Under the pieces are notes generated by a model. That model saw only the letters and a program-made list of their open reading frames with translations, made no database searches and was not told the origin of the DNA. A DNA stretch of 64,000 bases from Leucobacter tenebrionis. GTDB lineage: Bacteria > Actinomycetota > Actinomycetes > Actinomycetales > Microbacteriaceae. Every line of letters starts with the position of its first letter. The first letter of the stretch is position 1. Made by a program: the position numbers and the translations under genes. Shown here in pieces: positions 27,501-33,878 of this stretch. The stretch is taken from the NCBI RefSeq assembly GCF_019884725.1, contig NZ_CP082322.1:496001-560000 (forward strand). The letters are read 5' to 3'.

Positions 27501-27667
27501 GCCCCACCCGGTTCTTTGAGCACGAAGTTGCGATCCTGATTGCTGCCGAGCTCCCGTGCACTCGCCTCGATGCCGTAGCACTCGCGCGCGATCAGCACTG
27601 CATCGGCCTCTGTCACCGCGGGGCGCACCAGCCCGCCGGTCGCCTCGGATGCGTACGCATCAGTCAT
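24536..27667 (-). CDS. fusion: APH-type kinase / M23-like / class III aminotransferase-fold phospho-lyase
   Basis: 1043 residues in three parts. Residues 1-350 are an aminoglycoside-phosphotransferase fold with the catalytic HGDLTDDNV (208-216) and metal-binding LDLGD (232-236). Residues about 400-570 resemble a LytM/M23 beta domain (MSVAAPVGGVVVGAF, VEDGAQIGVLEG) but lack the zinc ligands. Residues about 620-1043 are a class III aminotransferase fold with GLGHGHPGVADAV, ADEVQVGFGRMG and the PLP lysine in IAKPMGNGFP. Separate human homologues are hydroxylysine kinase and the PLP phospho-lyases for phosphohydroxylysine and phosphoethanolamine, so a kinase-plus-lyase acting on an amino alcohol is the best inference. 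Confidence 0.82.
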   Translation of the reverse strand: MTDAYASEATGGLVRPAVTEADAVLIARECYGIEASARELGSNQDRNFVLKEPGGARSVLRVDNPVFGDEERDAQHAALDAYRDAGVPVASVLPGIDGSLTQRWRGFAVRRSEFAEGEPMVDGGYFAPVVLEEFGRLAAASVNALARLRHPGLERDHMWIMAVAHEQTVRLASSIADEDLRERVLGASEAAQRALDAVAGDLPLQAIHGDLTDDNVTGVRGDDRRLHPHTVLDLGDLAYGWRVAELAVTASSMLHHEPARPLRVLDTVAAFHRAAPLSAAEARAVWPLIVLRAAVLVASGWRQLEIDGANDYARERIAGEQAIFDAATRYPLVEMTEHVLARLGFSGLPHGAGLRLAADPFAQTESSRHPAGAEGVAGSRPLRSLLPDLEGEVSVIDPGVESESLDGGAWLEQHAEPRLLAESLAEGVGAAVYPYGVYRLTQTRIDAAEAAATWPTATEIWVAAGSQMSVAAPVGGVVVGAFGGLISLLVSEEWLLIVSGVQATVARDELVEDGAQIGVLEGGTAPRPVHVRLVRVDAIAADTQLAVAQLQRLEAERAAGDFRGSAVNRVTPDRVSAWARLTRDPAAILGLPPRAQRDESGDEQARREQIFASAQERYYERPMQIERGWRHHLVDTTGRAYIDMVNNVTGLGHGHPGVADAVNRQIRILNTNSRFLYRELAEYSERLLALLPEAARTPAADGSGRDALDTVLLVNSGSEAVDLALRLAQAATGRKTVVALREAYHGWTMASDAVTTSAYDNPYALENRPDWVHVADVPNRFRGTYRGDAGDRSVGARYAADLGSDLLALAGEGRGVAAFICESVLGNAGGVLLPDGYLADAYARVRSAGGLCIADEVQVGFGRMGSTFWGFEQSGVVPDLITIAKPMGNGFPIGGVITSKRIADALATQGQFFSSAGGNPLSCRVGLAVLDAMRDERLQQNAHVVGERLAEGFRALAERHPLIGPVHGEGLYLGVELVRDHETMEPAKEEAAAICERLRELGVVVLTTSERSNVLKVKPPLCLTAESADFVLEQLDRVLSTGW

Positions 27668-27695
27668 GCTGCCGTCTCCACTCTTCAGGTCGGTC

Positions 27696-28319
27696 TCAGC
27701 CCAGTCGCGCCAGGATCTCCGGGGCGAGAGCCGAGAAGGCCCTGGTGCGATGGGACAGTCGGTCCTTCTCGATGCCCGTGAGCTCTGCAGCCGAGCGCTG
27801 CTCGCCCTCGGGCTGGAAGATCGGATCGTAGCCGAAGCCGTGCTCCCCCTCCGGCTGCCTCAGCACACGGCCGGGCCAGACACCGAGCTCGCAGACCTCG
27901 CCCGCGCCAGGCCCACCCGTGAGCCCGGTGCCCTCGCCGGGCGGCACCACCAGCGCGGCGGCGCAGACGAAGCTCGCGGCGCGGTGCTCGTCGGCGACAT
28001 CGGTGAGCTGCCACAGCAGCAGGTCGACGTTGCCGGTGTCGCTGCGCTCCGGGCCGCCCCAGCGCGCCGAGAAGATGCCCGGGCACCCGCCGAGCACATC
28101 GACCGCGATACCGGAGTCGTCTGCGATCGCCGGCAGGCCGGTGTGCGCCGCGGCGGCCCGCGCCTTGATGAGCGCGTTCTGCTCGAAGGTCAGCCCGTTC
28201 TCGACGGGCTCGGGGCCGTCGTAGCCGATCAGATCGATGCCGGGGATCAGCGGGCCGAGAATGCGCCGCAGCTCCTCGAGCTTGTGGGCGTTGTGCGAGG
28301 CGAGCACCAGCTGCGTCAT
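27696..28319 (-). CDS. rdgB: XTP/dITP pyrophosphatase
   Basis: 207 residues. House-cleaning enzyme that hydrolyses non-canonical purine triphosphates to monophosphates. Signatures: VLASHNAHKLEELRRIL at the N-terminus, TFEQNALIKARAAAAHTGLPAIADDSGI (the catalytic and Mg-binding block) and HGFGYDPIFQPEG near the C-terminus. There are two ATGs, 28325 (overlapping the rph stop) and 28319; the latter is chosen because the AAGGAGGG site is then seven bases away. It is the last gene of murI-rph-rdgB. Confidence 0.93.
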   Translation of the reverse strand: MTQLVLASHNAHKLEELRRILGPLIPGIDLIGYDGPEPVENGLTFEQNALIKARAAAAHTGLPAIADDSGIAVDVLGGCPGIFSARWGGPERSDTGNVDLLLWQLTDVADEHRAASFVCAAALVVPPGEGTGLTGGPGAGEVCELGVWPGRVLRQPEGEHGFGYDPIFQPEGEQRSAAELTGIEKDRLSHRTRAFSALAPEILARLG

Positions 28320-28321
28320 GA

Positions 28322-29077
28322 TCATCCCTCCTTCGCCGCGAGGGTCTCGGCCAGCACCGCGCGCTGGATCTCGGAGAGCTCGGAGCCGCTCGCGAGCGCG
28401 AGATCGAGCAGGCTGTTCAGCTCGGCGCGATCGAACGGCGCTCCCTCGGCGGTGCCCTGCACCTCGACGAAGTCGCCCGACCCGGTCATCACGACGTTCA
28501 TGTCGGTCTCGGCGCGCGAGTCCTCGACGTAGGCCAGGTCTGACATCGGCGTGCCGCCCACGATGCCGACCGAGACCGCTGCCACGCTGTCGCGCAGCGG
28601 CTGGGCCTTGCGAGCGATGTGCCCGGCCGCACGCGCCCACTCGATCGCGTCGGCCAGCGCGACGTACGCACCGGTGATCGACGCGGTGCGGGTGCCGCCG
28701 TCGGCCTGCAGCACGTCGCAGTCGATCACGATCGTGTTCTCGCCCAGCGCCTTCGTGTCGATGACCGCCCGCAGGCTGCGCCCGATGAGCCTCGAGATCT
28801 CGTGGGTGCGGCCGCCGATCTTGCCGCGCACCGCCTCGCGCTGCATGCGCTCGTTCGTCGAGCGGGGCAGCATCGAGTACTCTGCCGTGACCCAGCCGGT
28901 CCCCTTGCCCGTCAGCCACCGCGGCACACCGGGAGTGAACGAGGCGGTGCAGAGCACACGCGTGGCGCCGAACGAGATCAGCGCGCTGCCCTCGGCCTGC
29001 GAGCTCCACCCGCGTTCGATGGTCACGGGGCGCATCTGCTGCGGAGTGCGCCCGTCGGCGCGTGTCTGGTCACTCAT
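28322..29077 (-). CDS. rph: ribonuclease PH
   Basis: 251 residues. Phosphorolytic 3'-5' exoribonuclease that trims tRNA 3' ends. Key stretches: [17 protein letters not shown] at the N-terminus, [35 protein letters not shown] (phosphate-binding arginines) and [21 protein letters not shown] at 29077 has GGAGAGAAC upstream. It is translationally linked to rdgB by a four-base overlap with the first possible rdgB ATG. Confidence 0.95.
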   Translation of the reverse strand: MSDQTRADGRTPQQMRPVTIERGWSSQAEGSALISFGATRVLCTASFTPGVPRWLTGKGTGWVTAEYSMLPRSTNERMQREAVRGKIGGRTHEISRLIGRSLRAVIDTKALGENTIVIDCDVLQADGGTRTASITGAYVALADAIEWARAAGHIARKAQPLRDSVAAVSVGIVGGTPMSDLAYVEDSRAETDMNVVMTGSGDFVEVQGTAEGAPFDRAELNSLLDLALASGSELSEIQRAVLAETLAAKEG

Positions 29078-29179
29078 GTTCTCTCCTTCGGTCGGTCGTT
29101 CAGGTCGAGGGATCGCCGCAATGCCGTCTGCCCGTACGCTACAGGGAGCCTCCGACATTCGAGCGCGGGCCCGCGGCGG

Positions 29180-30019
29180 TCAGCGGGGAAGCGTGATCGA
29201 GCCCGTCTCGAGACGATCGACCGCGTCGATGCCGATCCCGAGCATTCTGCGCGCGAGATCGACGAAACCGCGCGTATCATCGCCCGTCGCCTCGTAGCGC
29301 AGCACCGGCTCGCCGGCACCGGGCGAGCGCAGCAGGCCCTCTTCTGTCAGCACCCGGAACACCTCGTTCGCCGTCTCGATGTCGCTCGACACGAGCGCCA
29401 CGTCCGGTCCGACGACCCGCGCGAGCGCGCCGCGCAGGAAGGGGTAGTGCGTGCAGCCCAGCACGAGCGTGTCGATCCGCTCGGCCACCAGCGGCGCGAG
29501 GTACTCCTCGGCTACGGCGTGCACCTCGGGGCCGCTCGTGAGGCCGGCCTCCACCAGCTCGACGAAGCGGGGGCAGGCGGCTGCAGTCAGCGAGATCTCG
29601 GGGCGCATCGCGAAGAGGTCGTCATAGACGCGCGACTGGATCGTGCCCTGCGTGCCGATGAGGCCCACCCTGCCGCTACGCGTGATGGCAGCGGCGCTGC
29701 GCACCGTGGGGCCGATCACCTCGACGACGGGAACGTCGTAGCGCTCGCGGGCGTCGCGCAGCACGGCGGCCGAGGCGGTGTTGCAGGCGATCACCAGCAT
29801 CTTCACGCCCTGCGCCACGAGCCCGTCGAGGATCTCGAGCGCGAAGCGGCGCACCTCCGCGATCGGCCGCGGCCCGTAGGGGGTGCGCAGCGTGTCGCCC
29901 ACGTAGATCATCGACTCGTGGGGCAGCTGATCCCGGATCGCCCTCGCCACCGTCAGGCCGCCGACGCCCGAGTCGAACACCCCGATGGGCGCGTCGGGCG
30001 AAATATCGCGATTGCTCAC
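29180..30019 (-). CDS. murI: glutamate racemase
   Basis: 279 residues. Makes D-glutamate for peptidoglycan. The two catalytic cysteines are visible in [12 protein letters not shown] and [28 protein letters not shown] and [13 protein letters not shown] are the substrate loops. The start is GTG at 30019, six bases after a TAGGCT -10 box (complement of 30026-30031), with no ribosome site, so it is probably leaderless. rph follows after 102 bases. Confidence 0.95.
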   Translation of the reverse strand: MSNRDISPDAPIGVFDSGVGGLTVARAIRDQLPHESMIYVGDTLRTPYGPRPIAEVRRFALEILDGLVAQGVKMLVIACNTASAAVLRDARERYDVPVVEVIGPTVRSAAAITRSGRVGLIGTQGTIQSRVYDDLFAMRPEISLTAAACPRFVELVEAGLTSGPEVHAVAEEYLAPLVAERIDTLVLGCTHYPFLRGALARVVGPDVALVSSDIETANEVFRVLTEEGLLRSPGAGEPVLRYEATGDDTRGFVDLARRMLGIGIDAVDRLETGSITLPR

Positions 30020-30062
30020 CCGAACAGCCTACCGCTCCGGCGGTGACGGAGCAGAAGCGGGC

Positions 30063-30740
30063 CTACGCCGGCTGCTTGATCCAGGTGCGTCGATGCAGTT
30101 CCGTGAGCCCCAGGGCCGCGATGCCCTCGTAGTGGGCGCGGGATCCGTAGCCCTTGTTCGACGTCCACCCGTATTCGGGGTGCGCCTCGTGCGCCTCCCG
30201 CATGAGCGCGTCGCGCTCCACCTTCGCGCGCACGGACGCCGCCGCCACCGAAGCGCAACTGCGATCCGCCCCGACCCTGGTACGCACCCGCAACGGCGAC
30301 CTGAGCACCGGGCTGAGCCAGTCATGCGAACCGTCGAGCAGGATCAGCGCGCGATCGACGGGCACGCCCGCGGCGTGCAGCTCGAGCAGCGCGCGTCGCG
30401 CCGCCTCCCCCAGCATGGCGCCGATCCCGTGCTCGTCGATCTCCTCGGCGCTCGCGTATCCGACCGATCCCGGCCCCCACTCGCACACGAGCGGCGCCAT
30501 CGCCTCGCGCCGCTTCTCGCTGAGCAGCTTCGAGTCGCGGAGCCCCTCGGGGAATCCGACCGTTCCCCGCATCACCGCGTGCACGCCGACGGCGACCGGG
30601 CCTGCGACCGCGCCGCGGCCGACCTCGTCGATCCCGATCACCAGTTCGAAGCCCTCGGCGAAGCACGCCTGTTCCACCTCGAGCGTCGGGTCCTTCGAGG
30701 GGTCCGGCCTCAGCGCGCGTTTCGGCATCGCCGGGCTCAT
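30063..30740 (-). CDS. rnhB: ribonuclease HII
   Basis: 225 residues. Cuts RNA-DNA hybrids and removes single ribonucleotides misincorporated into DNA. The active-site acidic residues occur in IGIDEVGRGAVAGP, LLDGSHDWL and AHPEYGWTSNKGYGS. The ATG at 30740 overlaps the lepB stop by one base (TGATG). ATG at 30728 (MPKR) is an alternative. Order rplS-lepB-rnhB is the usual actinobacterial arrangement. Confidence 0.94.
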   Translation of the reverse strand: MSPAMPKRALRPDPSKDPTLEVEQACFAEGFELVIGIDEVGRGAVAGPVAVGVHAVMRGTVGFPEGLRDSKLLSEKRREAMAPLVCEWGPGSVGYASAEEIDEHGIGAMLGEAARRALLELHAAGVPVDRALILLDGSHDWLSPVLRSPLRVRTRVGADRSCASVAAASVRAKVERDALMREAHEAHPEYGWTSNKGYGSRAHYEGIAALGLTELHRRTWIKQPA

Positions 30741-31477
30741 CACTGCGCCGCCGCCTTCTCGCGGGCCTGTTCTCCCGCCTGCTCGACGCCCGTGAACGTG
30801 CCCTCGGGAGCGCCCAGCCAGGTGAAACGGTTCAGGGGCCAGTTGAGCACGAACGCGCGGCCCACGATCTCGCTCTCGGGCACGAATCCGCGCCCCGGCT
30901 GATCCTGGTTGTAGCGGGAGTCCTTGCTCTGATAGCGGTTGTCGCCCATCACCCACACCGAGTCCTCGGGCACCGTGACGTCGAAGTCGATCTTGGAGGC
31001 CCGACCGCCCTCCCCCGGAGGGATCACGATGTAGGGCTCGTCGAGCGGCACACCGTTCACAGTGACCCGGCCCTCGGCGTCGCAGCACTGCACCCGATCA
31101 CCGCCGATCCCGATCACGCGCTTCACCACGTACTCGTTGCTCGTGTCGGCCGCGAGACCGACGGCCTGCAGCACCTTCTCGAAGCCCTGCGGCGGCTCGG
31201 TGCCCCGAGGCAGCAGCCACCCGCCCGGGTCCTTGAACACCACGATGTCCCCCCGCTGCACCGACATCACATCGGGTACGAGCTGGTTCACCAGAATGCG
31301 GTCGTTGACCTGCAGCGTCTGCTCCATCGACTCGGACGGGATGTAGAAGCTGCGCACGAGGAACGTCTTGAGCAGGAACGAGACGAGGAATGCGACGACC
31401 AGGATCACGACCAGATCCCTGAGGAATCCGAGTATCCCGCCGCCGCGCCGCCGAGGTTCGCTCGCCGATTCGTTCAT
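30740..31477 (-). CDS. lepB: signal peptidase I
   Basis: 245 residues. One N-terminal membrane helix (LVVILVVAFLVSFLLKTF), then the catalytic serine in YIPSESMEQTLQ, the general-base lysine in VVKRVIGIGGDRV and box E GDNRYQSKDSR. It cleaves signal peptides of secreted proteins on the outer membrane face. ATG at 31477 has GAGGG eight bases upstream and lies clear of the rplS terminator; the frame continues upstream across that terminator and is not used. Confidence 0.93.
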   Translation of the reverse strand: MNESASEPRRRGGGILGFLRDLVVILVVAFLVSFLLKTFLVRSFYIPSESMEQTLQVNDRILVNQLVPDVMSVQRGDIVVFKDPGGWLLPRGTEPPQGFEKVLQAVGLAADTSNEYVVKRVIGIGGDRVQCCDAEGRVTVNGVPLDEPYIVIPPGEGGRASKIDFDVTVPEDSVWVMGDNRYQSKDSRYNQDQPGRGFVPESEIVGRAFVLNWPLNRFTWLGAPEGTFTGVEQAGEQAREKAAAQ

Positions 31478-31550
31478 CTCGCTTGCCCTCTCCGGTGCAG
31501 CCGAGCCGTGAGCCGCACCAGTCCATCCTGCCATTCGCACCCTGGGAAAG

Positions 31551-31580
31551 AAGAAACCCCCGCCGAAGCGGGGGTTTCTT
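31551..31580 (-). terminator. rplS terminator
   Basis: A 13-bp perfect stem (AAGAAACCCCCGC with its complement) closes a TTCG loop and ends in TTTCTTTC on the minus strand, 16 bases after the rplS stop. Confidence 0.9.
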
Positions 31581-31595
31581 GCTGAAGAGCGCGGA

Positions 31596-31943
31596 TCAGA
31601 AGTCGCGCTTCTCCTTGACCTTGGCCTTCTTGCCGGTGAGACCGCGCAGGTAGTACAGCTTGGCGCGACGCACGTCACCGCGGGTCACGACCTCGATCTT
31701 GTCGATCGCGGGCGAGTGCACGGGGAACTTGCGCTCCACACCCACCTGGAAGCTGATCTTGCGGACGGTGAACGTCTCGCGGACGCCCTCGCCGTGACGG
31801 GCGATGACGATGCCCTGGAACACCTGGATACGCGAGCGGTTGCCCTCGACGATGTTCACGTGCACCTTGACGGTGTCGCCGGCGCGGAACTCGGGGATGT
31901 CGCTCTTGAGCGACGCGGCATCGACGTGGTCGAGCTTCTGCAT
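31596..31943 (-). CDS. rplS: 50S ribosomal protein L19
   Basis: 115 residues, standard length. Conserved family blocks: [43 protein letters not shown] and [17 protein letters not shown], ending in a lysine-rich tail. ATG at 31943 is preferred; the frame extends nine codons further without conservation. It has its own promoter about 120 bases upstream and its own terminator, so it is monocistronic. Confidence 0.97.
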   Translation of the reverse strand: MQKLDHVDAASLKSDIPEFRAGDTVKVHVNIVEGNRSRIQVFQGIVIARHGEGVRETFTVRKISFQVGVERKFPVHSPAIDKIEVVTRGDVRRAKLYYLRGLTGKKAKVKEKRDF

Positions 31944-32070
31944 GATTGTCTCTCTCTGCGCCCGCCGCAAGTCGGAACGCGGAATGATAAGGAAAGTACT
32001 GAGGTGTTGGGCTCACGGTGTGTGCGGACCCTCGCGGCAGTGCCGCACCGTGGCACAAGGAACTATTATG
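31944..32070 (-). promoter_or_regulatory. rplS promoter and structured leader
   Basis: CATAAT (complement of 32065-32070) is a good -10 box, giving a leader of about 115 bases. The leader can fold GTGCC/GGCAC and TGCGG/CCGCA stems near its 5' end. Ribosomal-protein leaders are often autoregulatory, but I cannot match this one to a named motif. Confidence 0.4.
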
Positions 32071-32129
32071 CCACACCCAAGACAGTGGATCACGCCGGCC
32101 CTCTCCCCGATCCCGATCCCGATCCCCGT

Positions 32130-32185
32130 CGAGATACGGATCTCGCACCCGCGATCGCGATCCGGCATGCGAAACTCGTATCTCG
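32130..32185. repeat. palindrome CGAGATACG...CGTATCTCG
   Basis: Nine-base perfect arms (32130-32138, 32177-32185), extended inward by TCGCA/TGCGA after a mismatched gap; the centre is 20 bases. It follows three copies of GATCCC (32109-32127). It sits in the 315-base gap between rplS and the DHFR-like gene. Confidence 0.7.
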
Positions 32186-32201
32186 AAGGGAGCACCCCGC
32201 T

Positions 32202-32248
32202 CCCTGAGCCCGTCGAAGGTGGGGCCTACGCACCCTCCTCGACTGAGG
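32202..32248. repeat. CCCTGAGCCCGTCGAAGG hairpin-type repeat
   Basis: CCCTGAGCCCGTCGAAGG (32202-32219) and CCTCCTCGACTGAGG (32232-32246) form an imperfect hairpin. The first arm resembles the CCTGAGCCTGTCGAAGG sequence I recall as a common intergenic repeat in many GC-rich bacteria. It lies just after the stop of the DHFR-like gene and may end its transcript. Confidence 0.5.
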
Positions 32249-32258
32249 CGCTGCTTGA

Positions 32259-32828
32259 TCACGGGGAGGGGCGATCCTCGAGCAGCCGACCGATCACCCG
32301 ATGACGGGCGGTGACGAACGCTCCGTTGCGGCCCGTCTCGACCAGCTCGAGATCGAGGCGGCGCGGCAGCAGCGGACGGCCGGCGCCGAGCACGACGGGC
32401 GCGATGGAGGTGAGGATCTCGTCGAGCAGTCCCGCATCGGCGAACTGACCCGCGAGGTCGCCCCCTCCCACGACCCAGAGATCCTTTCCGTCGGCGGCGG
32501 CGAGCATCTCGGCATGCACGTCCCGGACCGGGCGCTGCGAAAAGCGGATGTCGTGCTCTGAGCCGGTACCCGCCCCCGGCAGCGGCAGGTCGCGATGCGT
32601 CATCACCCACGTGGGGATCTCGTAGGGCCAGGAGTCCTTCTCATGGTCGAGGACCCACTCGTACGTCGTCCTCCCCATCACGAGGGCCCCGATCCCGGCG
32701 AAGAAGCGCTCGTAGTCGCCCGGGCCGTCCTCCTCCTGCGGCTGCCGCAGCAGCCAGTCGAGCGAGTCGTGGGGGTCGGCGAGGAAGCCGTCGAGTGTGG
32801 TGGCGGTGTAGTAGATGAGGCGCGTCAT
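32259..32828 (-). CDS. dihydrofolate-reductase-like (RibD C-terminal) family protein
   Basis: 189 residues, one RibD-C/DHFR-fold domain that probably binds NADPH. It shows LIYYTATTLDGFLADPHDSLDWLL (family N-terminus), IGALVMGRTTYEWVLDH, LWVVGGGDLAGQFADAGLLDE (the nucleotide-binding GGG loop) and ITSIAPVVLGAGRPLLP-like LTSIAPVVLGAGRPL. The substrate is unknown. The start overlaps the stop of the AraC-DinB gene by four bases, so the two are co-expressed. Confidence 0.9.
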   Translation of the reverse strand: MTRLIYYTATTLDGFLADPHDSLDWLLRQPQEEDGPGDYERFFAGIGALVMGRTTYEWVLDHEKDSWPYEIPTWVMTHRDLPLPGAGTGSEHDIRFSQRPVRDVHAEMLAAADGKDLWVVGGGDLAGQFADAGLLDEILTSIAPVVLGAGRPLLPRRLDLELVETGRNGAFVTARHRVIGRLLEDRPSP

Positions 32829-33769
32829 AAGGCTGCTCCTTCGTGTTCTTCGGGTTCGGGATCGATCTCGCCGCGCAGTCGCCGAAGCCACATGATGGGA
32901 TCGCCGTCGTCGACCCGGCTTCCGCAGCTGCGCAGCATGAATCGCACCAGCTGGCGGCGGTGCGCGGAGAAGGTGAGCACGTGCGCGACCACGGCGCTGA
33001 TCACGAAGCTCTCGGGCGGATCGCAGAGGGCATCCACCAGCCGGTCGTCCCAGGCGCCTCGCCGGTCGATGTCGCGCACCGCCGCGAGCCACCGCGCGGC
33101 CGCCCGCTCGTGCCGCGCTCGGAGCTCTCCGAGGGCCGGCGGGTCGCCGCGCTCGGGAAGGTCGAGCCCCTCGAGCGCCGCGAGCCACACCTCCTTCGAG
33201 TGCACCAGCGATTCGAGCACCGACGCGATCGAGGGTTCCTCACCGTCCCACTCGAGCACCGTGTTGCCCGGGAGCAGCGGGCGGGAGACCTCACCGTCAT
33301 CGAGGTGTGCAGCCGCGTCCAGGAGGTACGAGGTGTCGTCGATATCGTGGCGCACCAGCTGCTCGGTCAACGGGTTCATGACACCCTCCTCGGCGTGCAC
33401 CCACAGCGATGTGGGCGGGTGGAAGTGGATCCCGTTCGGGCTGGGAAGCCAGTGGCTCGCGGCGGGGGCGCTCGGAGGGTGCCCGAAGGCGCGGGCGAAG
33501 GCCCGGCTGAAGCCCTCGGCCGAGTCGTACCCGGCGGTCCAGGCTGCCTCGGCCACACTCGCTCCGTCTCGCAGTTGCCAGGCCGCCCGCTCGAGCATCA
33601 CGCGCCGCCGCATCGCGACGGGCCCCTCGCCCGCTGCCCGGGAGATCGAGCGGGCGAAGTGAAAGCGCGAGGTGTGCGCTCCCCCGGCCATGTCGTCGAG
33701 ACTCCGGTGGCTCTCGTCGAGCACCGCGTCGAGCAGCTCGCGGAGTCGATCCCTTCCGTTCGTGGTCAT
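32825..33769 (-). CDS. AraC-type HTH regulator with C-terminal DinB-like domain
   Basis: 314 residues. Residues 1-105 are an AraC/XylS DNA-binding module (FHFARSISRAAGEGPVAMRRR, SVAEAAWTAGYDSAEGFSRAFARAFG), placed N-terminally, unlike most AraC proteins. Residues about 140-300 form a DinB/YfiT-like four-helix bundle (NTVLEWDGEEPSIASVLESLVHSKEVWLA, then a histidine in VVAHVLTFSAHRRQLV) that may bind metal or thiol. ATG at 33769 has GGAGA upstream. It is divergent from recQ. Confidence 0.8.
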   Translation of the reverse strand: MTTNGRDRLRELLDAVLDESHRSLDDMAGGAHTSRFHFARSISRAAGEGPVAMRRRVMLERAAWQLRDGASVAEAAWTAGYDSAEGFSRAFARAFGHPPSAPAASHWLPSPNGIHFHPPTSLWVHAEEGVMNPLTEQLVRHDIDDTSYLLDAAAHLDDGEVSRPLLPGNTVLEWDGEEPSIASVLESLVHSKEVWLAALEGLDLPERGDPPALGELRARHERAAARWLAAVRDIDRRGAWDDRLVDALCDPPESFVISAVVAHVLTFSAHRRQLVRFMLRSCGSRVDDGDPIMWLRRLRGEIDPEPEEHEGAAL

Positions 33770-33878
33770 GTCTCCAGTCTGGCGGCGCCCGGACCCCAGC
33801 GCATGACCGTTCTTGCTGATTCCCTGGCTCCCAGTCCCGCCGACGAGAATGTCAGTGCCCTCTGCCATCATCGGGGGC

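Noticed and set aside
25703..27781. 692-codon plus-strand frame opposite the kinase/lyase fusion
   Set aside because: His/Arg/Asp-rich composition and no domain signatures, while the minus strand has intact catalytic motifs over the whole length.
31478..31678. lepB start codons upstream of 31477
   Set aside because: They would place the N-terminus in or before the rplS terminator and add 20-67 residues that lack the usual membrane-helix context.
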